From NCBI RefSeq assembly GCF_050436995.1, contig NC_134746.1, positions 10,104,501 through 10,168,500 on the forward strand: 64,000 nucleotides of DNA, read 5' to 3'. This document shows positions 27,901-35,977 of this stretch, piece by piece. The position numbers and the translations under genes were made by a program. The notes under the pieces are model-generated. The model did not search any database. It was not told the DNA's origin and worked only from the letters and a program-made list of their open reading frames with translations. Source of the stretch: Anticarsia gemmatalis (Eukaryota > Arthropoda > Insecta > Lepidoptera > Erebidae). Position 1 is the stretch's first letter. Every line of letters starts with the position of its first letter.

Positions 27901-30900
27901 GGCTCTGTGAATATTTGGAACCTGTGATTGGTAAGTTAAATTCAGCTATGAGTATGGATATACCGTGTCAAGTGGCGTATCGAGGGAGTGGCTTGTTCTA
28001 AGCAATGGGTAGAAATGGGCTGAATAGATAAATAGCTAAATTACCAGCGCAGCAGCACTTGACCTTTCTGATAAAGGAGAATGTCATAGCAAGCCTATAA
28101 TTGAGTTTTTAGCGAAATGTACGTGTCTCCTCATATGCACTAAAAACCTCGCGGAGGTTTTCAGTTATATATCCAATCAATTGATTGTTCTTCTTTTTGT
28201 TTTTTGGCTTCTTTTTGTTTTTATAGGCTTACTTACTTAGTTACTTACATATCTACTTTACTTTTTTCGCACTGACAGTGCGCTTCAAGGTAATGTTTGA
28301 CCGTATCCAGTTCATGATTTATTTTTTGATAATTGCAGGTGTAAAAGCGAAGGAAGACATAGGATGTGCACTGGTGCTGTGCATGGCGGGCGCGGGGCTG
28401 GCGCCGCGGTACCTCGCCGACGTGGTGGCGCTGGACGTGCGCCGCACCGGCGACCACTCGCTCACCTTCCGCGGGAACTCGCTCGCCACCAAGAGCATGG
28501 AGGCCTATCTCAAGCTGGTGGGCGATCAGTACCTGCAGGTTAGAATCATTCATTATAGCTGCTATGTATTCCTTATTCCTAACAATAGATACGCATTAAA
28601 ATAAAGTAATAAAGGAGTAGTTTCTTGTTACTTAGTCTCAGGCTGAGTCAGCCTGCGACCACGGTGAGTGCAACCTGCGCCGAAAGGTTAGGCATTTTAA
28701 GGTAAAATGCGTGTTCGCGTTAATTCCCGTATTCTATTATACATTAAACATGCAACGCGAGAGTTTAAAAGTTATGAGTAGTTTCTTGTTATTAAATAAT
28801 TTTGCAGAATAATTTGCTTTTTACTTAGTGTCGTGTGTTTTTTGTTTCACATACATAAAAGCTGGAATCAATCTTTATATGTGATCAAACATGTTTGAAT
28901 AAACACGACGTTATACTAAAATTCTTAGGAGTTACTAGCAGAATATATTTTGCTGTTGTATTTCACCTAGTCTAGTTTGTATTTTCCAGCAAATAGAGCA
29001 AGCATGATCTGTTTGATATTTCACTAACAAATATTGTTTTGTATCGCAGGAGACGTTGTTGGAGGCGGTGATGTCTGCGGCGGGCCCGGGCGCGGCGGAG
29101 TGCGAGGTGGACCCGCTGCGCGCGGGCGGCGCGGGCGCGCTGCGGCGCCAGCAGGCCGCGCTGCGCGACGCCGTCACGCTCGCCTGGCGCTCCATCGCAG
29201 CGTCAGCCAGCAGGTTCCCGCCACCGCTCCGGGACTGCTTCGCTACTTTCCGGGAGAGGTACGTACCTGTACTTTTATTCCTGTTATTGATCGTAGTGTT
29301 AATTTAACCAAAACGATAAAAATGTATGCTGTGTAATTCTTATGTACGATTTATTTAAGATCTCGGAGGTATCCTAATATCAATGACAATCATTCACAAG
29401 ATTAATGAGAATATAATAGTATGATTTACAACAACAATTTTGAAAACAACGATAAAATCGCTAAAACTGGGTTATCCGTGCTTTTATTTAATTCTCCCCA
29501 AATCCTCAAAAAATATGAAAATGTATAAATCATAGTACATTGTCAATTTCATTAATCTGCTATTATGTTATTCACAGACTGACGGCGATGGGTCGCGAGG
29601 ATATATCAGACAACCTGATCAGCGCGTCCATCTTCCTGCGCTTCCTCTGTCCAGCCATTCTGTCGCCTAGCCTCTTTGGAATTACTAGTGGTATGTATCG
29701 ATATAACGCACTTAATTTTTGATGACATGAAATAAAATATGTACAAATAGTTAAATAAAATAAACCGTTTCGTGTTTTAGGGAGTCTACACAAACGTGCG
29801 ACAGAAATTATTGCATATCTTGTTAATGTATTTAATATATTATTAATTCTCTTGCGCTACTTGAATACAATTAGGTATACGGCGCCAACATAAAAAAATG
29901 CACGCGATATATCGAAAAGCTCGGTTTGATATAAAACCTATATAAAGCAGTTTTTTTGTGTCTGAATAAACGAGTATATAAAAGAATAGATATTCTAACG
30001 CTTATAATGTATTACAGAATACCCGAACGAGCGCGCGGCTCGCAACCTGACGCTGGTGGCGAAGACGCTGCAGACGCTGGCCAACTTCACGCGCTTCCAG
30101 GGCAAGGAGGCCTTCATGGAGTTCCTCAACGACTTCCTCGAGCAGGAGGCACCCAACATGAAGGCCTTCCTTAGAGCTATCTCGGTAAGATCTTAATATT
30201 TATTTATTTATTTATTTAGGGAAAACAAACAGTTACACACTTTTCTTAATAATAAATATTAACAAACAGTTTTATACAAATGTGTAGCTCACAACGTTAT
30301 CCACGTATTATTAAAGAAATATTGAATATAGTTAAGCAAGCTCGGGTGCACCCAGTTAATAAACTAAAAAATATATATATTTATAAAAAAATAAAAAATG
30401 AGGGAACCTTAAAGGTGCATTATATACATTACGTTACATACATTGATTTTAAAAATACGTAATTTTAGTTTCTATCTAAGATTACATTTGTTGTGATAGT
30501 CTTTAACAATGCGTTTCTGAATCTGGAATAAGACAATGAAAATATATCTAAGTCTGTAAAATGAGTATTATAATTCTTAGTTATACGGTGCAGAGGTGCA
30601 CGGACAATTTAAAGTCTTTAAGGGGTTAAAGTCCGTGATCTTTGTATATTATATAGTGTTAGTTTTGTGGATGAGTAACTTAGTTAGTAAAAGTGTAGAA
30701 ACAATAAAAGAAGATATTATCACCTTAACGAATAAATAGAGGCATAGAAAGTCCATAGGGAATGTCCAACGTTGAACACCTGTCAACGAAAAATGATAGT
30801 TTATTTCTGTTTAAAACGACTGTAATCAAATCATATTCGATGTTTTTATGAAAGTTTTCAAAATATATCAACAACGCAACTAAAATCTATAATGCACACC

Positions 30901-33900
30901 AACAGACGCGTCCCCAAGACCAGCAGCAGCAACAACAACAGCAACAGCAACAGCAGCAGGACGGCAGTAAGCGCAACTCAGCCGCGTCGCACACGTCCCA
31001 CACGTCGCACACGTCGCAAACGTCGCAGGGCTCGGAGGCGCGGGACGCCGTGGAGCCCGACCCCGAGTGGGCGCCACACGTTGACTTAGGCAAGCAACTT
31101 GCGACGCTACATTCGTTGCTGGTTGATAGCTTGCCGAAGTTACCCGCTAATAAGACACAGGTACCTTATTGAAATTATGGTTTACGTACTATTTTGTAAT
31201 TATATCCTAAGGATTTGTAATTAAACTTTGAATGTTCAACAAAACTAATAAAAAGAAAAAAAAAAAAAAACCTGTAAAACAATTTGTCAAATATTGAAAA
31301 CATAATAGAAACATTGTGACCATTTTTGATGTCACAAGATATTTTCAAAGCCAAAACATATTTTTATAAATGTGTAATAACAATGTTTATATTTCCAGGA
31401 ACTGGAACCATTGTCTGACATTCTGGATGAACTGAGCAAGAGACTAGTAAGCAACGATATCTCATCACCTACTCAACCCATCTCAGATAACATCTTTAGG
31501 TGAGCGAAATAACATAAATGCCTAATGATAGTATCTACTTATATTCTTCCATACATTGTACAAGATGCTATAGACCTTTATTACTTTACAGGTTCAACGA
31601 CCCTACGTGCAATACACCAACTAAACCAGCCCCCGAGCCGGTCACTAACGGTCAAATGAACAACAACTTTGCTCACAGTTCACCCATCATGAACAAAAAT
31701 GGCATCCAATTTAACATCAGTCCGTCAAAATCTAACGCCGAGGACTCTAAATACAAACCCGGTTATGCAGCCGTTACGAAGTCTCCGAGTTTCAATATTC
31801 GATCTGCAACACTGCCAAGAAAAGGTTACGGTTCCAACCCACCAAGTCAGGCCGTTAACCCTGATAGATACAGTTCACAATACAACAACCAGGAACATTG
31901 CGTGAACTTGAAAGTCGTGCAAATCGGCTTCGGCTCTGACCAGTATCCCAAAGGCATCAGCAACGGTATCGGCGAGAGCTTGGAGCGCAGGTTCCAAGAC
32001 CGATACAAACCTAACAACTACAATCAACAACATTTCCACAACTCTAACTACAACAGCACTGAGAGATCACCGAGCAACGACAGCATCAACCACAACTATT
32101 GCTCCAACGACATGCAAAATATCATGAAAGAAACTGCCACCCTAGAGGAATTGTCCGACCTCTTGAAGTACGCGGACGACACCGGTGATATAGTTGAGGA
32201 CAAACTCATTATGAACAAAAAGAACTTGTCACAATCAATGTCCAACAATAACAACATAATAAATGGCAACAAAACCAACTACACGAACAACGGATCCAAT
32301 GTATCCATCAGTGGGCTCTCCAACGTTGCTAGTTCTGGGTACCAAAGTATCGCAACATACAGCCAAAGTTCAAGTCCCATTGAAAATACAACGCACCATC
32401 ACCAGCCTTACGAGAACGGCGGTCAACCGATGAGTCGGTTCTCACAAATCAACTACCAGAAACAGAGGGACAAGCAATATTACGACAGTAAAAATGAAAA
32501 GTTCTATCCCAAGAGTCCAGTGCAACAAAAAATTGAGTATGATATCCAGAAGTACGGAATCCAAAACTTTACCACTGCCGATAACGCTCCATCAAACACG
32601 AACATGAACTCTAAGGTCGCCCCTCTAGTGTTCACGAATCCGGTTTACAACATGGATGACAATCGTCAGTCGCAGGAGAAAAAGAATAATGAGAACAGAA
32701 ACTCAAAGCGTTGTCCTTGTGGCTCATCCAGTTCATCGATAGATGAGGAGGGCTTGAGCACGGACAACGTAGAGACAAACTCTGAAGAGGGTTCTACTAA
32801 CTTCAACGAGGATAGTAGAAACTATGACCAACAGAATCGCAACAATACCCACCGAAAACTCACCAGAGATAACTGTAATTATGAAGACTTGTACCAGAGA
32901 AGCAATCACAGTCACTCTCCGAGGATACGGGATGACGAATCCTCTAGTAATTCGCCAAGTCTACGAAAGAATAGTAAAACGCGAATGCCTAGAACAAACC
33001 CTATGCTCTCTTACTCCACGAATCAAAACCAGATTAACTTCAAACATTTTGGGCAAAGAGGAGAATCCTTATACGAAAGCAAACCTCACCACATTTCAAC
33101 AGATTCCGGCTACCCTATGAGCAGATCCGACTCTAACGTAGAGGAAGTGAACAAAGAAATGTACAGGTTACAGATTTCGCGAAGTCAAAAGGCTCTCTAC
33201 AACATGGAGAACTCCAAGAACTCCCCGGAAAAGTATTCCATGACAGAGAGTGCGATCCCGGAGACCAACTATCCGCTAGACAGAACGTACTCGGGTGCGA
33301 AGATGTCCAGCAGTAGATTGAATGAGGATCTCGAAAGGCACCAGGAGTACTATGGCGTGCGGGAAAGGCGGGAATCTCCTTCACGGAGCGTATTCAATCG
33401 TGAGTCCGCGTCGAGCGAGGCGAGTGAGCGCGTCACCGTGCGGAGCGAGGGCGTGACGCGAGACAAACCACAGCGGAGACTCAGCCTGGAATCTGCGCGG
33501 GACCTCACCGACAGCTCCGACGAGGTTGAGGACACGCTCTACAATACGACGGGTCGAAGACGCGCCTCAAAGCACCACAGGACCATCGAGCAGGTAAGCT
33601 ATTCTGGTCATGTTACTCGAAATATTTTGGATACAAACTGCACTGAAGCATGTCTTATTATTTTCTTCTTCTCGTTACAGTATGAACGCGAAATCGAGAG
33701 GTTAAAACGTTCAGTCGAGCTACTGCGGGGAAGGTTAGGGCCCGCCGAACCGGGTCAGGACCCGACCGATGCCAAAATGAAGGCTATCATATCTAGGTAA
33801 GAGTCGCATTTATACTCGTTGAAAACCAAAGTACTATTTTTAACTCTTGTTAATGATATCATTTTTAATGTAATTTTACGCCTTATTTACCTACTGCTTT

Positions 33901-34315
33901 GCAATGCTTTCTTATTGTTAGCCCCATGAAACAAAGGATGAGCCTGTTTCCTAAACTCTGCCGTACTATTTTAGAATATTTAAATAATAATTACAAAAGC
34001 AGAACACTTAGGTCACCCCGAAAATAAATCCGAGATCTCGTAATCATCGGTAGTAACCACTCAAACAGCGGCAGTTGATCAAAACGTTACCAATTTTGCA
34101 GGTTGATCTGCGTGGAGGAGGAGCTTAGAAACGAGCAGCGCAAGATGGCGGCGGCGCTGTCGCACAAGCAGCGGGTGATCGAGGCGCAGGAGCACCGCAT
34201 CGCGGCGCTGGACGAGGCCAACACGCGCCTGCTGTCCGCGCTCGTGCACCTGCAGCAGCGCGCCCCGCCCCACGCGCCGCACTCCCCCCACTCGCACCAG
34301 GAGCTGCAGATATAA
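17969..34315 (+). CDS. raskol: Ras GTPase-activating protein of SynGAP/DAB2IP type (raskol-like), 16 coding exons
   Basis: Coding exons: 17969-18977, 22434-22659, 24177-24246, 24853-24980, 25936-26079, 26956-27101, 27703-27930, 28339-28538, 29050-29258, 29578-29690, 30018-30184, 30906-31160, 31399-31499, 31592-33593, 33681-33796, 34102-34315. All introns are GT-AG, phases agree, and the sum is 5328 nt (1775 residues plus TAA). Seen in order: disordered N-terminus (1-350), split PH domain (about 355-482), C2 domain (about 488-615), RasGAP domain (about 640-885) with arginine finger R695 in FRGNSLATK and FLRFLCPAI at 806-814, polyQ 886-898, Asn/Ser-rich disorder (999-1666), coiled coil (about 1667-1760). 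Known for the family: these proteins act at the membrane and cell cortex to speed GTP hydrolysis by Ras/Rap; the fly orthologue is raskol. Inferred: a catalytically competent GAP, since no key residue is missing. The start is the first in-frame ATG after an upstream TAG at about 17854. Other isoforms with different first exons are likely. Confidence 0.94.
19325..19560 (+). other. Unassigned open frame in intron 1
   Basis: Open from after a TAG at about 19330 to TAA at 19558-19560. The translation (starting near SHVVGALYLQQQILVSD and ending SDNAH) looks protein-like: few rare residues, a helical LLDVLKHLVDKQ stretch and LYKLVPIMDES. It has no initiating ATG and no good acceptor in front. The LVPIMDE piece is faintly like the region before the integrase H2C2 domain in BEL/Pao polyproteins, but the similarity is too weak to claim. 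Could be a transposon fragment, an unused exon or chance. Confidence 0.2.
21094..21120 (-). mobile_element. Helitron 3'-end fragment
   Basis: ACTAGCTGACCCGCG is the reverse complement of the terminal sequence of the Helitron at 25161-25417 (CGCGGGTCAGCTAGT). Similarity is lost after about 15-25 bases, so only the end remains. Confidence 0.45.
21351..21835. mobile_element. Inverted-repeat DNA element (MITE), about 485 bp
   Basis: Terminal inverted repeats of about 40 bp: left GGCGGGTACAGACTGCTGCA..., right (reverse strand) GCCGGGTACACATTGGTGCA..., both continuing into repeated GCAACATGCAATG-type motifs. Subterminal GTGTAGACGC / GCGTCTACAC also pair. No transposase; the GC-rich interior gives spurious open frames on both strands. 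A target duplication could not be resolved. Confidence 0.7.
22434..22659 (+). CDS. raskol: RasGAP exon 2: start of PH region, basic SFFFSKRSFR segment
   Basis: Acceptor TTCTTTTGCAG|ACACG, donor CATCAAG|GTGAGC; phase 1 in, phase 2 out. Encodes residues 337-412 with the family hallmark SRLASFFFSKRSFRSNP followed by LKRTKSATKLER, the basic stretch at the start of the extended PH domain in SynGAP/DAB2IP proteins. The reading frame differs from the longest open frames across this stretch, so it is easily missed by ORF calling. Confidence 0.92.
22660..24176 (+). other. Intron 2 of the RasGAP gene
   Basis: A 1517-nt GT-AG intron, AT-rich; no repeat or RNA recognised. Confidence 0.85.
24177..24246 (+). 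CDS. raskol: RasGAP exon 3: SRSHESLLS motif
   Basis: A 70-nt exon, acceptor TTTGTTTCAG|ATCTC, donor AATCAA|GTGCGT; phase 2 in, phase 0 out. Encodes residues 412-435, containing the conserved RSHESLLS motif that precedes the main PH strand set in this family. Too short to appear as an ORF; identified by phase and motif. Confidence 0.92.
24550..24835. mobile_element. Dispersed lepidopteran repeat fragment in intron 3
   Basis: The stretch with CTTCTTCTTATCGTATGG, AACCGGGACCAAC, GACGCCCAGTTCAGATAC and GCGGTCACCCATC resembles, from memory, a repeat found many times in moth and butterfly genomes. It creates a 104-codon frame with a hydrophobic start that is not a gene. Family and strand not determined; it ends about 20 nt before the exon 4 acceptor. 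Confidence 0.5.
24853..24980 (+). CDS. raskol: RasGAP exon 4: C-terminal half of the PH domain
   Basis: Acceptor TTTTATTTTCAG|GTAGAA, donor ATACAG|GTACTT; phase 0 in, phase 2 out. Encodes residues 436-478, including HSSVLGRPHCF and the closing helix with ERDRWI, where the Trp is the invariant PH C-terminal helix tryptophan. It aligns by eye with the matching stretch of mammalian SynGAP. Confidence 0.94.
25161..25417 (+). mobile_element. Non-autonomous Helitron (Lep1-like), 257 bp, in intron 4
   Basis: Starts TCTATACTAATATTATAAAG between A and T, has a (TTTG)n stretch, then GAACGCGCTAATCTCAGGAA, and ends GCGCGGGTCAGCTAG followed by T. A TC start, CTAG end and A/T target fit Helitrons, and the two ends match the common lepidopteran group. 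The TCTATACTAA start is duplicated directly upstream (25151-25160). No coding capacity. Confidence 0.8.
25668..25910 (+). mobile_element. tRNA-derived SINE in intron 4
   Basis: The head GGTCGGTAGTATATCAGAC is A-box-like, and GGTTCGATTCC at about 25712 is a perfect RNA polymerase III B box. The body contains GTGCCCGGTATTTTGCAATG, and the tail GCGTGATATTATGTATG runs into TATG repeats. From memory this matches a widespread lepidopteran SINE. The tail motif is shared with the RTE-like LINE ends at 45.6 and 51.4 kb. Not a functional tRNA: the acceptor stem is missing. Confidence 0.75.
25936..26079 (+). CDS. raskol: RasGAP exon 5: PH-C2 linker and first C2 strands
   Basis: Acceptor TATGTTCCAG|CTTGCG, donor GCAAG|GTAAGA; phase 2 in and out. 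Encodes residues 478-526, including VKLWLLEAKAIPPKKRYYC and LLDETLYAR, the first C2 strands of the family. The acceptor lies about 25 nt past the tail of a SINE in the upstream intron. Confidence 0.95.
26956..27101 (+). CDS. raskol: RasGAP exon 6: C2 domain core
   Basis: Acceptor TTTGTTTTCAG|ATCATC, donor GTTG|GTTAGT; phase 2 in, phase 1 out. Encodes residues 526-575, containing FWGEVYEFGSLPAV and the basic loop REPERRSRKRDKH, matching the family C2 strand and the Lys/Arg loop seen in SynGAP. Confidence 0.95.
27320..27553. mobile_element. MITE with about 43-bp inverted repeats in intron 6
   Basis: Left end GGTGCAGCGCAGACGGCACA and the reverse-strand right end GGCGCAGCGCAGACGGCACA continue through CTTTTTGTG and CGAGTCTG. 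TAA flanks both sides (27317-27319 and 27554-27556), a 3-bp duplication typical of PIF/Harbinger elements. About 234 bp, no coding capacity. Transcribed within the intron it would form a long hairpin. Confidence 0.75.
27703..27930 (+). CDS. raskol: RasGAP exon 7: end of C2, entry to the RasGAP domain
   Basis: Acceptor TTTATTTCCAG|GTACAG, donor GATTG|GTAAGT; phase 1 in and out. Encodes residues 575-651. NERWYPL closes the C2 domain, and the helix VLPIDHYARFLDYLKRNYRRL leads into the GAP-related domain. An Ala/Pro-rich insert (SPAAPPAA) replaces the Gly-rich loop of the mammalian protein. Confidence 0.95.
28339..28538 (+). CDS. raskol: RasGAP exon 8: catalytic arginine-finger exon
   Basis: Acceptor ATAATTGCAG|GTGTAA, donor CTGCAG|GTTAGA; phase 1 in, phase 0 out. 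Encodes residues 651-717. FRGNSLATK carries the arginine finger (R695), the residue inserted into the Ras active site in NF1 and p120GAP. Third codon positions are almost all G or C, in contrast to exons 1 and 14. Confidence 0.95.
28640..28780. repeat. Probable dispersed repeat in intron 8
   Basis: The run containing CACGGTGAGTGCAACCTGCG, GGTAAAATGCGTGTTCGCGT and CATGCAACGCGAGAGTTTA looks like a repeat I associate with moth genomes. Only one copy lies in this window, so it rests on memory. Confidence 0.35.
29050..29258 (+). CDS. raskol: RasGAP exon 9: middle helices of the GAP domain
   Basis: Acceptor GTATCGCAG|GAGACG, donor GAGAG|GTACGT; phase 0 in, phase 2 out. Encodes residues 718-787, with CEVDPLR conserved against SynGAP and FPPPLRDCFATFRER near the end. 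Extremely GC-rich, with Ala/Gly-rich loops (SAAGPGAAE, GGAGALRR) not seen in the mammalian proteins. Confidence 0.94.
29578..29690 (+). CDS. raskol: RasGAP exon 10: FLRFLCPAI signature
   Basis: Acceptor TTATTCACAG|ACTGAC, donor CTAGTG|GTATGT; phase 2 in, phase 1 out. Encodes residues 787-825 with GREDISDNLISASIFLRFL and PAILSPSLFG, the most conserved RasGAP signature. R808 of FLR is the structural arginine that orients the catalytic loop. Confidence 0.96.
30018..30184 (+). CDS. raskol: RasGAP exon 11: last helices of the GAP domain
   Basis: Acceptor TGTATTACAG|AATACC, donor ATCTCG|GTAAGA; phase 1 in, phase 0 out. Encodes residues 825-880 beginning EYPNERAARNLTLVAKT and continuing LANFTRFQGKEAFMEF, in close agreement with SynGAP. 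Confidence 0.95.
30191..30224. repeat. (TTTA)n microsatellite at the start of intron 11
   Basis: About five TTTA units just after the exon 11 donor. The rest of intron 11 (to 30905) is AT-rich and unremarkable. Confidence 0.6.
30906..31160 (+). CDS. raskol: RasGAP exon 12: polyglutamine tract and DLGKQL helix
   Basis: Phase 0 at both ends; donor ACACAG|GTACCT. The chosen acceptor is CACACCAACAG|ACGCG, which has a poor pyrimidine tract. Other CAG acceptors in the same phase follow from 30924 onward inside the polyQ codons, so the exact start is uncertain. Encodes 13 glutamines (30921-30959), a SHT repeat (SHTSHTSHTSQTSQ) and then VDLGKQLATLHSLL, conserved in SynGAP as the helix after the GAP domain. 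Confidence 0.85.
30921..30959 (+). repeat. CAG/CAA repeat coding 13 glutamines
   Basis: Thirteen codons, CAG and CAA interspersed, inside RasGAP exon 12 just downstream of its acceptor. The interruptions by CAA make the tract more stable than pure CAG. Confidence 0.9.
31399..31499 (+). CDS. raskol: RasGAP exon 13: LSDILDELSKRL helix
   Basis: Acceptor TATATTTCCAG|GAACTG, donor TTTAG|GTGAGC; phase 0 in, phase 2 out. Encodes residues 966-999 with LEPLSDILDELSKRL, matching the LPRLLNDIS-type helix of the vertebrate proteins. The following intron is only 92 nt. Confidence 0.92.
31592..33593 (+). CDS. raskol: RasGAP exon 14: long disordered Asn/Ser-rich exon
   Basis: Acceptor ACTTTACAG|GTTCAA, donor GAGCAG|GTAAGC; phase 2 in, phase 0 out. 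A single 2002-nt exon for residues 999-1666, dominated by Asn, Ser, Tyr and charged residues, without a recognisable domain. A Cys pair followed by Ser (RCPCGSSSSS), acidic runs and many SP/RS sites are visible. It corresponds in position to the long disordered linker before the coiled coil in SynGAP/DAB2IP. The long open frame extends upstream of 31592 and downstream of 33593, but both extensions are intron sequence. Confidence 0.93.
33594..33680 (+). other. 87-nt intron 14, in frame and without stop
   Basis: GTAAGC...GTTACAG, a length divisible by three, phase 0, and no stop codon in the reading frame. Spliced out it joins GAGCAG to TATGAA; retained it adds 29 residues including a hydrophobic run (LIIFFFSL). 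Splicing is supported because the downstream coiled coil then follows directly, as in the family. Confidence 0.85.
33681..33796 (+). CDS. raskol: RasGAP exon 15: start of C-terminal coiled coil
   Basis: Acceptor TTCTCGTTACAG|TATGAA, donor TCTAG|GTAAGA; phase 0 in, phase 2 out. Encodes residues 1667-1705: YEREIERLKRSVELLRGRL, then AKMKAIISR, which continues in exon 16. This matches the conserved QMKSIISRL element of the vertebrate coiled coil. Confidence 0.95.
34102..34315 (+). CDS. raskol: RasGAP exon 16: end of coiled coil and C-terminus
   Basis: Acceptor CAATTTTGCAG|GTTGAT, phase 2 in; stop TAA at 34313-34315. Encodes residues 1705-1775. VEEELRNEQRKM, HKQRVIEAQEHRIAALDEAN and TRLLSALVHLQQ form the conserved heptad coiled coil, followed by a His/Pro-rich tail ending QELQI. 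The last residues (L at -2, I at 0) fit a class II PDZ ligand by pattern only. Confidence 0.95.
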
Positions 34316-35560
34316 CACAACTTACTTCTTCATTTGGTCAGATTTATATTTTGTCACCACCTAGTTTCCGTGTCAAGTGACCCTTGCATCGGTAACGCTT
34401 TGTAAGCGCCTTAAAGTTCTAGATTCGCCCGTTAATACTTTTTAAGATTACGTACCGAAAAAGAATATGTTCGTTTCGTTTCCTCTAAAATGTGTTTTAA
34501 AAGTTCTCTTATGAAACAATCGATAAAATTATAATTATTATAGCATTTCTCTAGTTTTGACGCATCGATATTGTATTCGGCAAAATATAAATCTTTAAGC
34601 GAAAATGTTTAAATCCACAATAGTGCTATCCTCATTTCGAGTTAATGCTCTTTTAATATGATCTCTGTTTTCATTGGACGACGAATGGCATTGATGTTGA
34701 TACAATATTTTACTAGTGATGAAGATATGTAGTACATTTGAAATTAACTTTATTGTTCGAGTATGATGAAATGTGTGAATAGATTTGCCCTAACCTTCAA
34801 TAAGCTTTCAAAGAATTTAGTTGTACTAGACGATACCGCGTGGTTGTAGATATTTATATTTTACTCTCTACTCATTACTCACGTTACTTTCTCGCACAAA
34901 TGTATTGTTCTGTTCAAGTTAACGTATTAGTAGTACGTTCTCTTATTTTAAAGTTTCATACTTTTATGCACAACAATTGTCGGTTCTGCACTCAGTTGTA
35001 TTGTTGATAACATTTCTTCGGATCGGTATATTATCTTCATTAGCAATATTAACTCACCTCACGAGTATATTTGTTATTACGTATTAATATAATTGTTTAT
35101 TAACTTTTGTGTATCGCAATAATTGTTTTGCCATTTATCATTTTTGTTACATTGTTTCATTAGTTTTATTGAAATATGCTTTAAATGACATTAATTTTCT
35201 ATAAATATCAGTATTTCACAATTCGATGGTAGGTTCGCTTCACGTGTCGACGTTTGATTCAGTAACAATGATACCAAAGACGATTGAATATCCCTTAGAC
35301 TATAGTTGTAGTGGTCCAATCGAACCCGCTGCAATTGCAGTCCTAGTGTTGTATTTTAAAATAAAACGTTATAGATTTTATAATAATAATATAAGACTTG
35401 TATCATAATATTCTTAGAAATACGTTAAGTGAAATGTGGTATGAAAACAAAATTTATTTTTAATACCTTTGTAGTATTATAATATTGGATATATTGAACG
35501 TTAAAGAACCTAATAAGTAATTGTAAACCTTGTATCAAATTAATAAAGATTACTTTGAAC
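34316..35560 (+). other. 3' UTR of the RasGAP gene with two candidate poly(A) signals
   Basis: AT-rich sequence after the stop codon without coding potential. AATAAA occurs at 35360-35365 and 35542-35547; either could end the transcript, giving a 3' UTR of about 1.05 or 1.25 kb. The end is inferred; no earlier AATAAA was noticed. Confidence 0.5.
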
Positions 35561-35977
35561 CACAACGTAAGGACGTATTCTGCAACATAGTTACAGCAAA
35601 AATGTAATTTAAGCCATAACTGCAAGTTAATTATACCTGCACAGGTATGAAACTTATCACATTAAATTATGAATTACGTACTTACGACTTTTATTTTTAT
35701 ACCCTCGTACAAATATGATTAGTCCAAATTATTATGATTATTGAAGAACCTCGGGTGTTATAGTTACATCGTTGAGGGTATTATAATAATATATTATCCA
35801 ACTCGACCGTGTATATTTACTCAATATTAGCAAAATGTTTGCTTTGTTTTTTCGTTCAAATCGCTTCTCCAATTTGGATAACATTTGGGAATTGATAGTT
35901 TAATTAATCTTGGGGACGGACACCAACTATTATCAAGAGGCAAGCAACTATTATTAGACTTGTGACAGCAGGCAGAC

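Noticed and set aside
28366..28599. Alternative frames within exons 8 and 9 (+ and - strands)
   Set aside because: Trp/Arg/Ala-rich shadows caused by high GC; the chosen frame carries the arginine finger and matches the family.
30880..31093. Cys- or Ala-rich frames on the - strand
   Set aside because: Reverse reading of the CAG/CAA repeat of exon 12.
31518..31591. Start of the longest open frame (760 codons) taken as a gene start
   Set aside because: The first 74 nt are intron 13: a GTGAGC donor at 31500 and a TTTACAG acceptor at 31591 join exon 13 to exon 14 in phase, and the protein continues upstream through the GAP domain.
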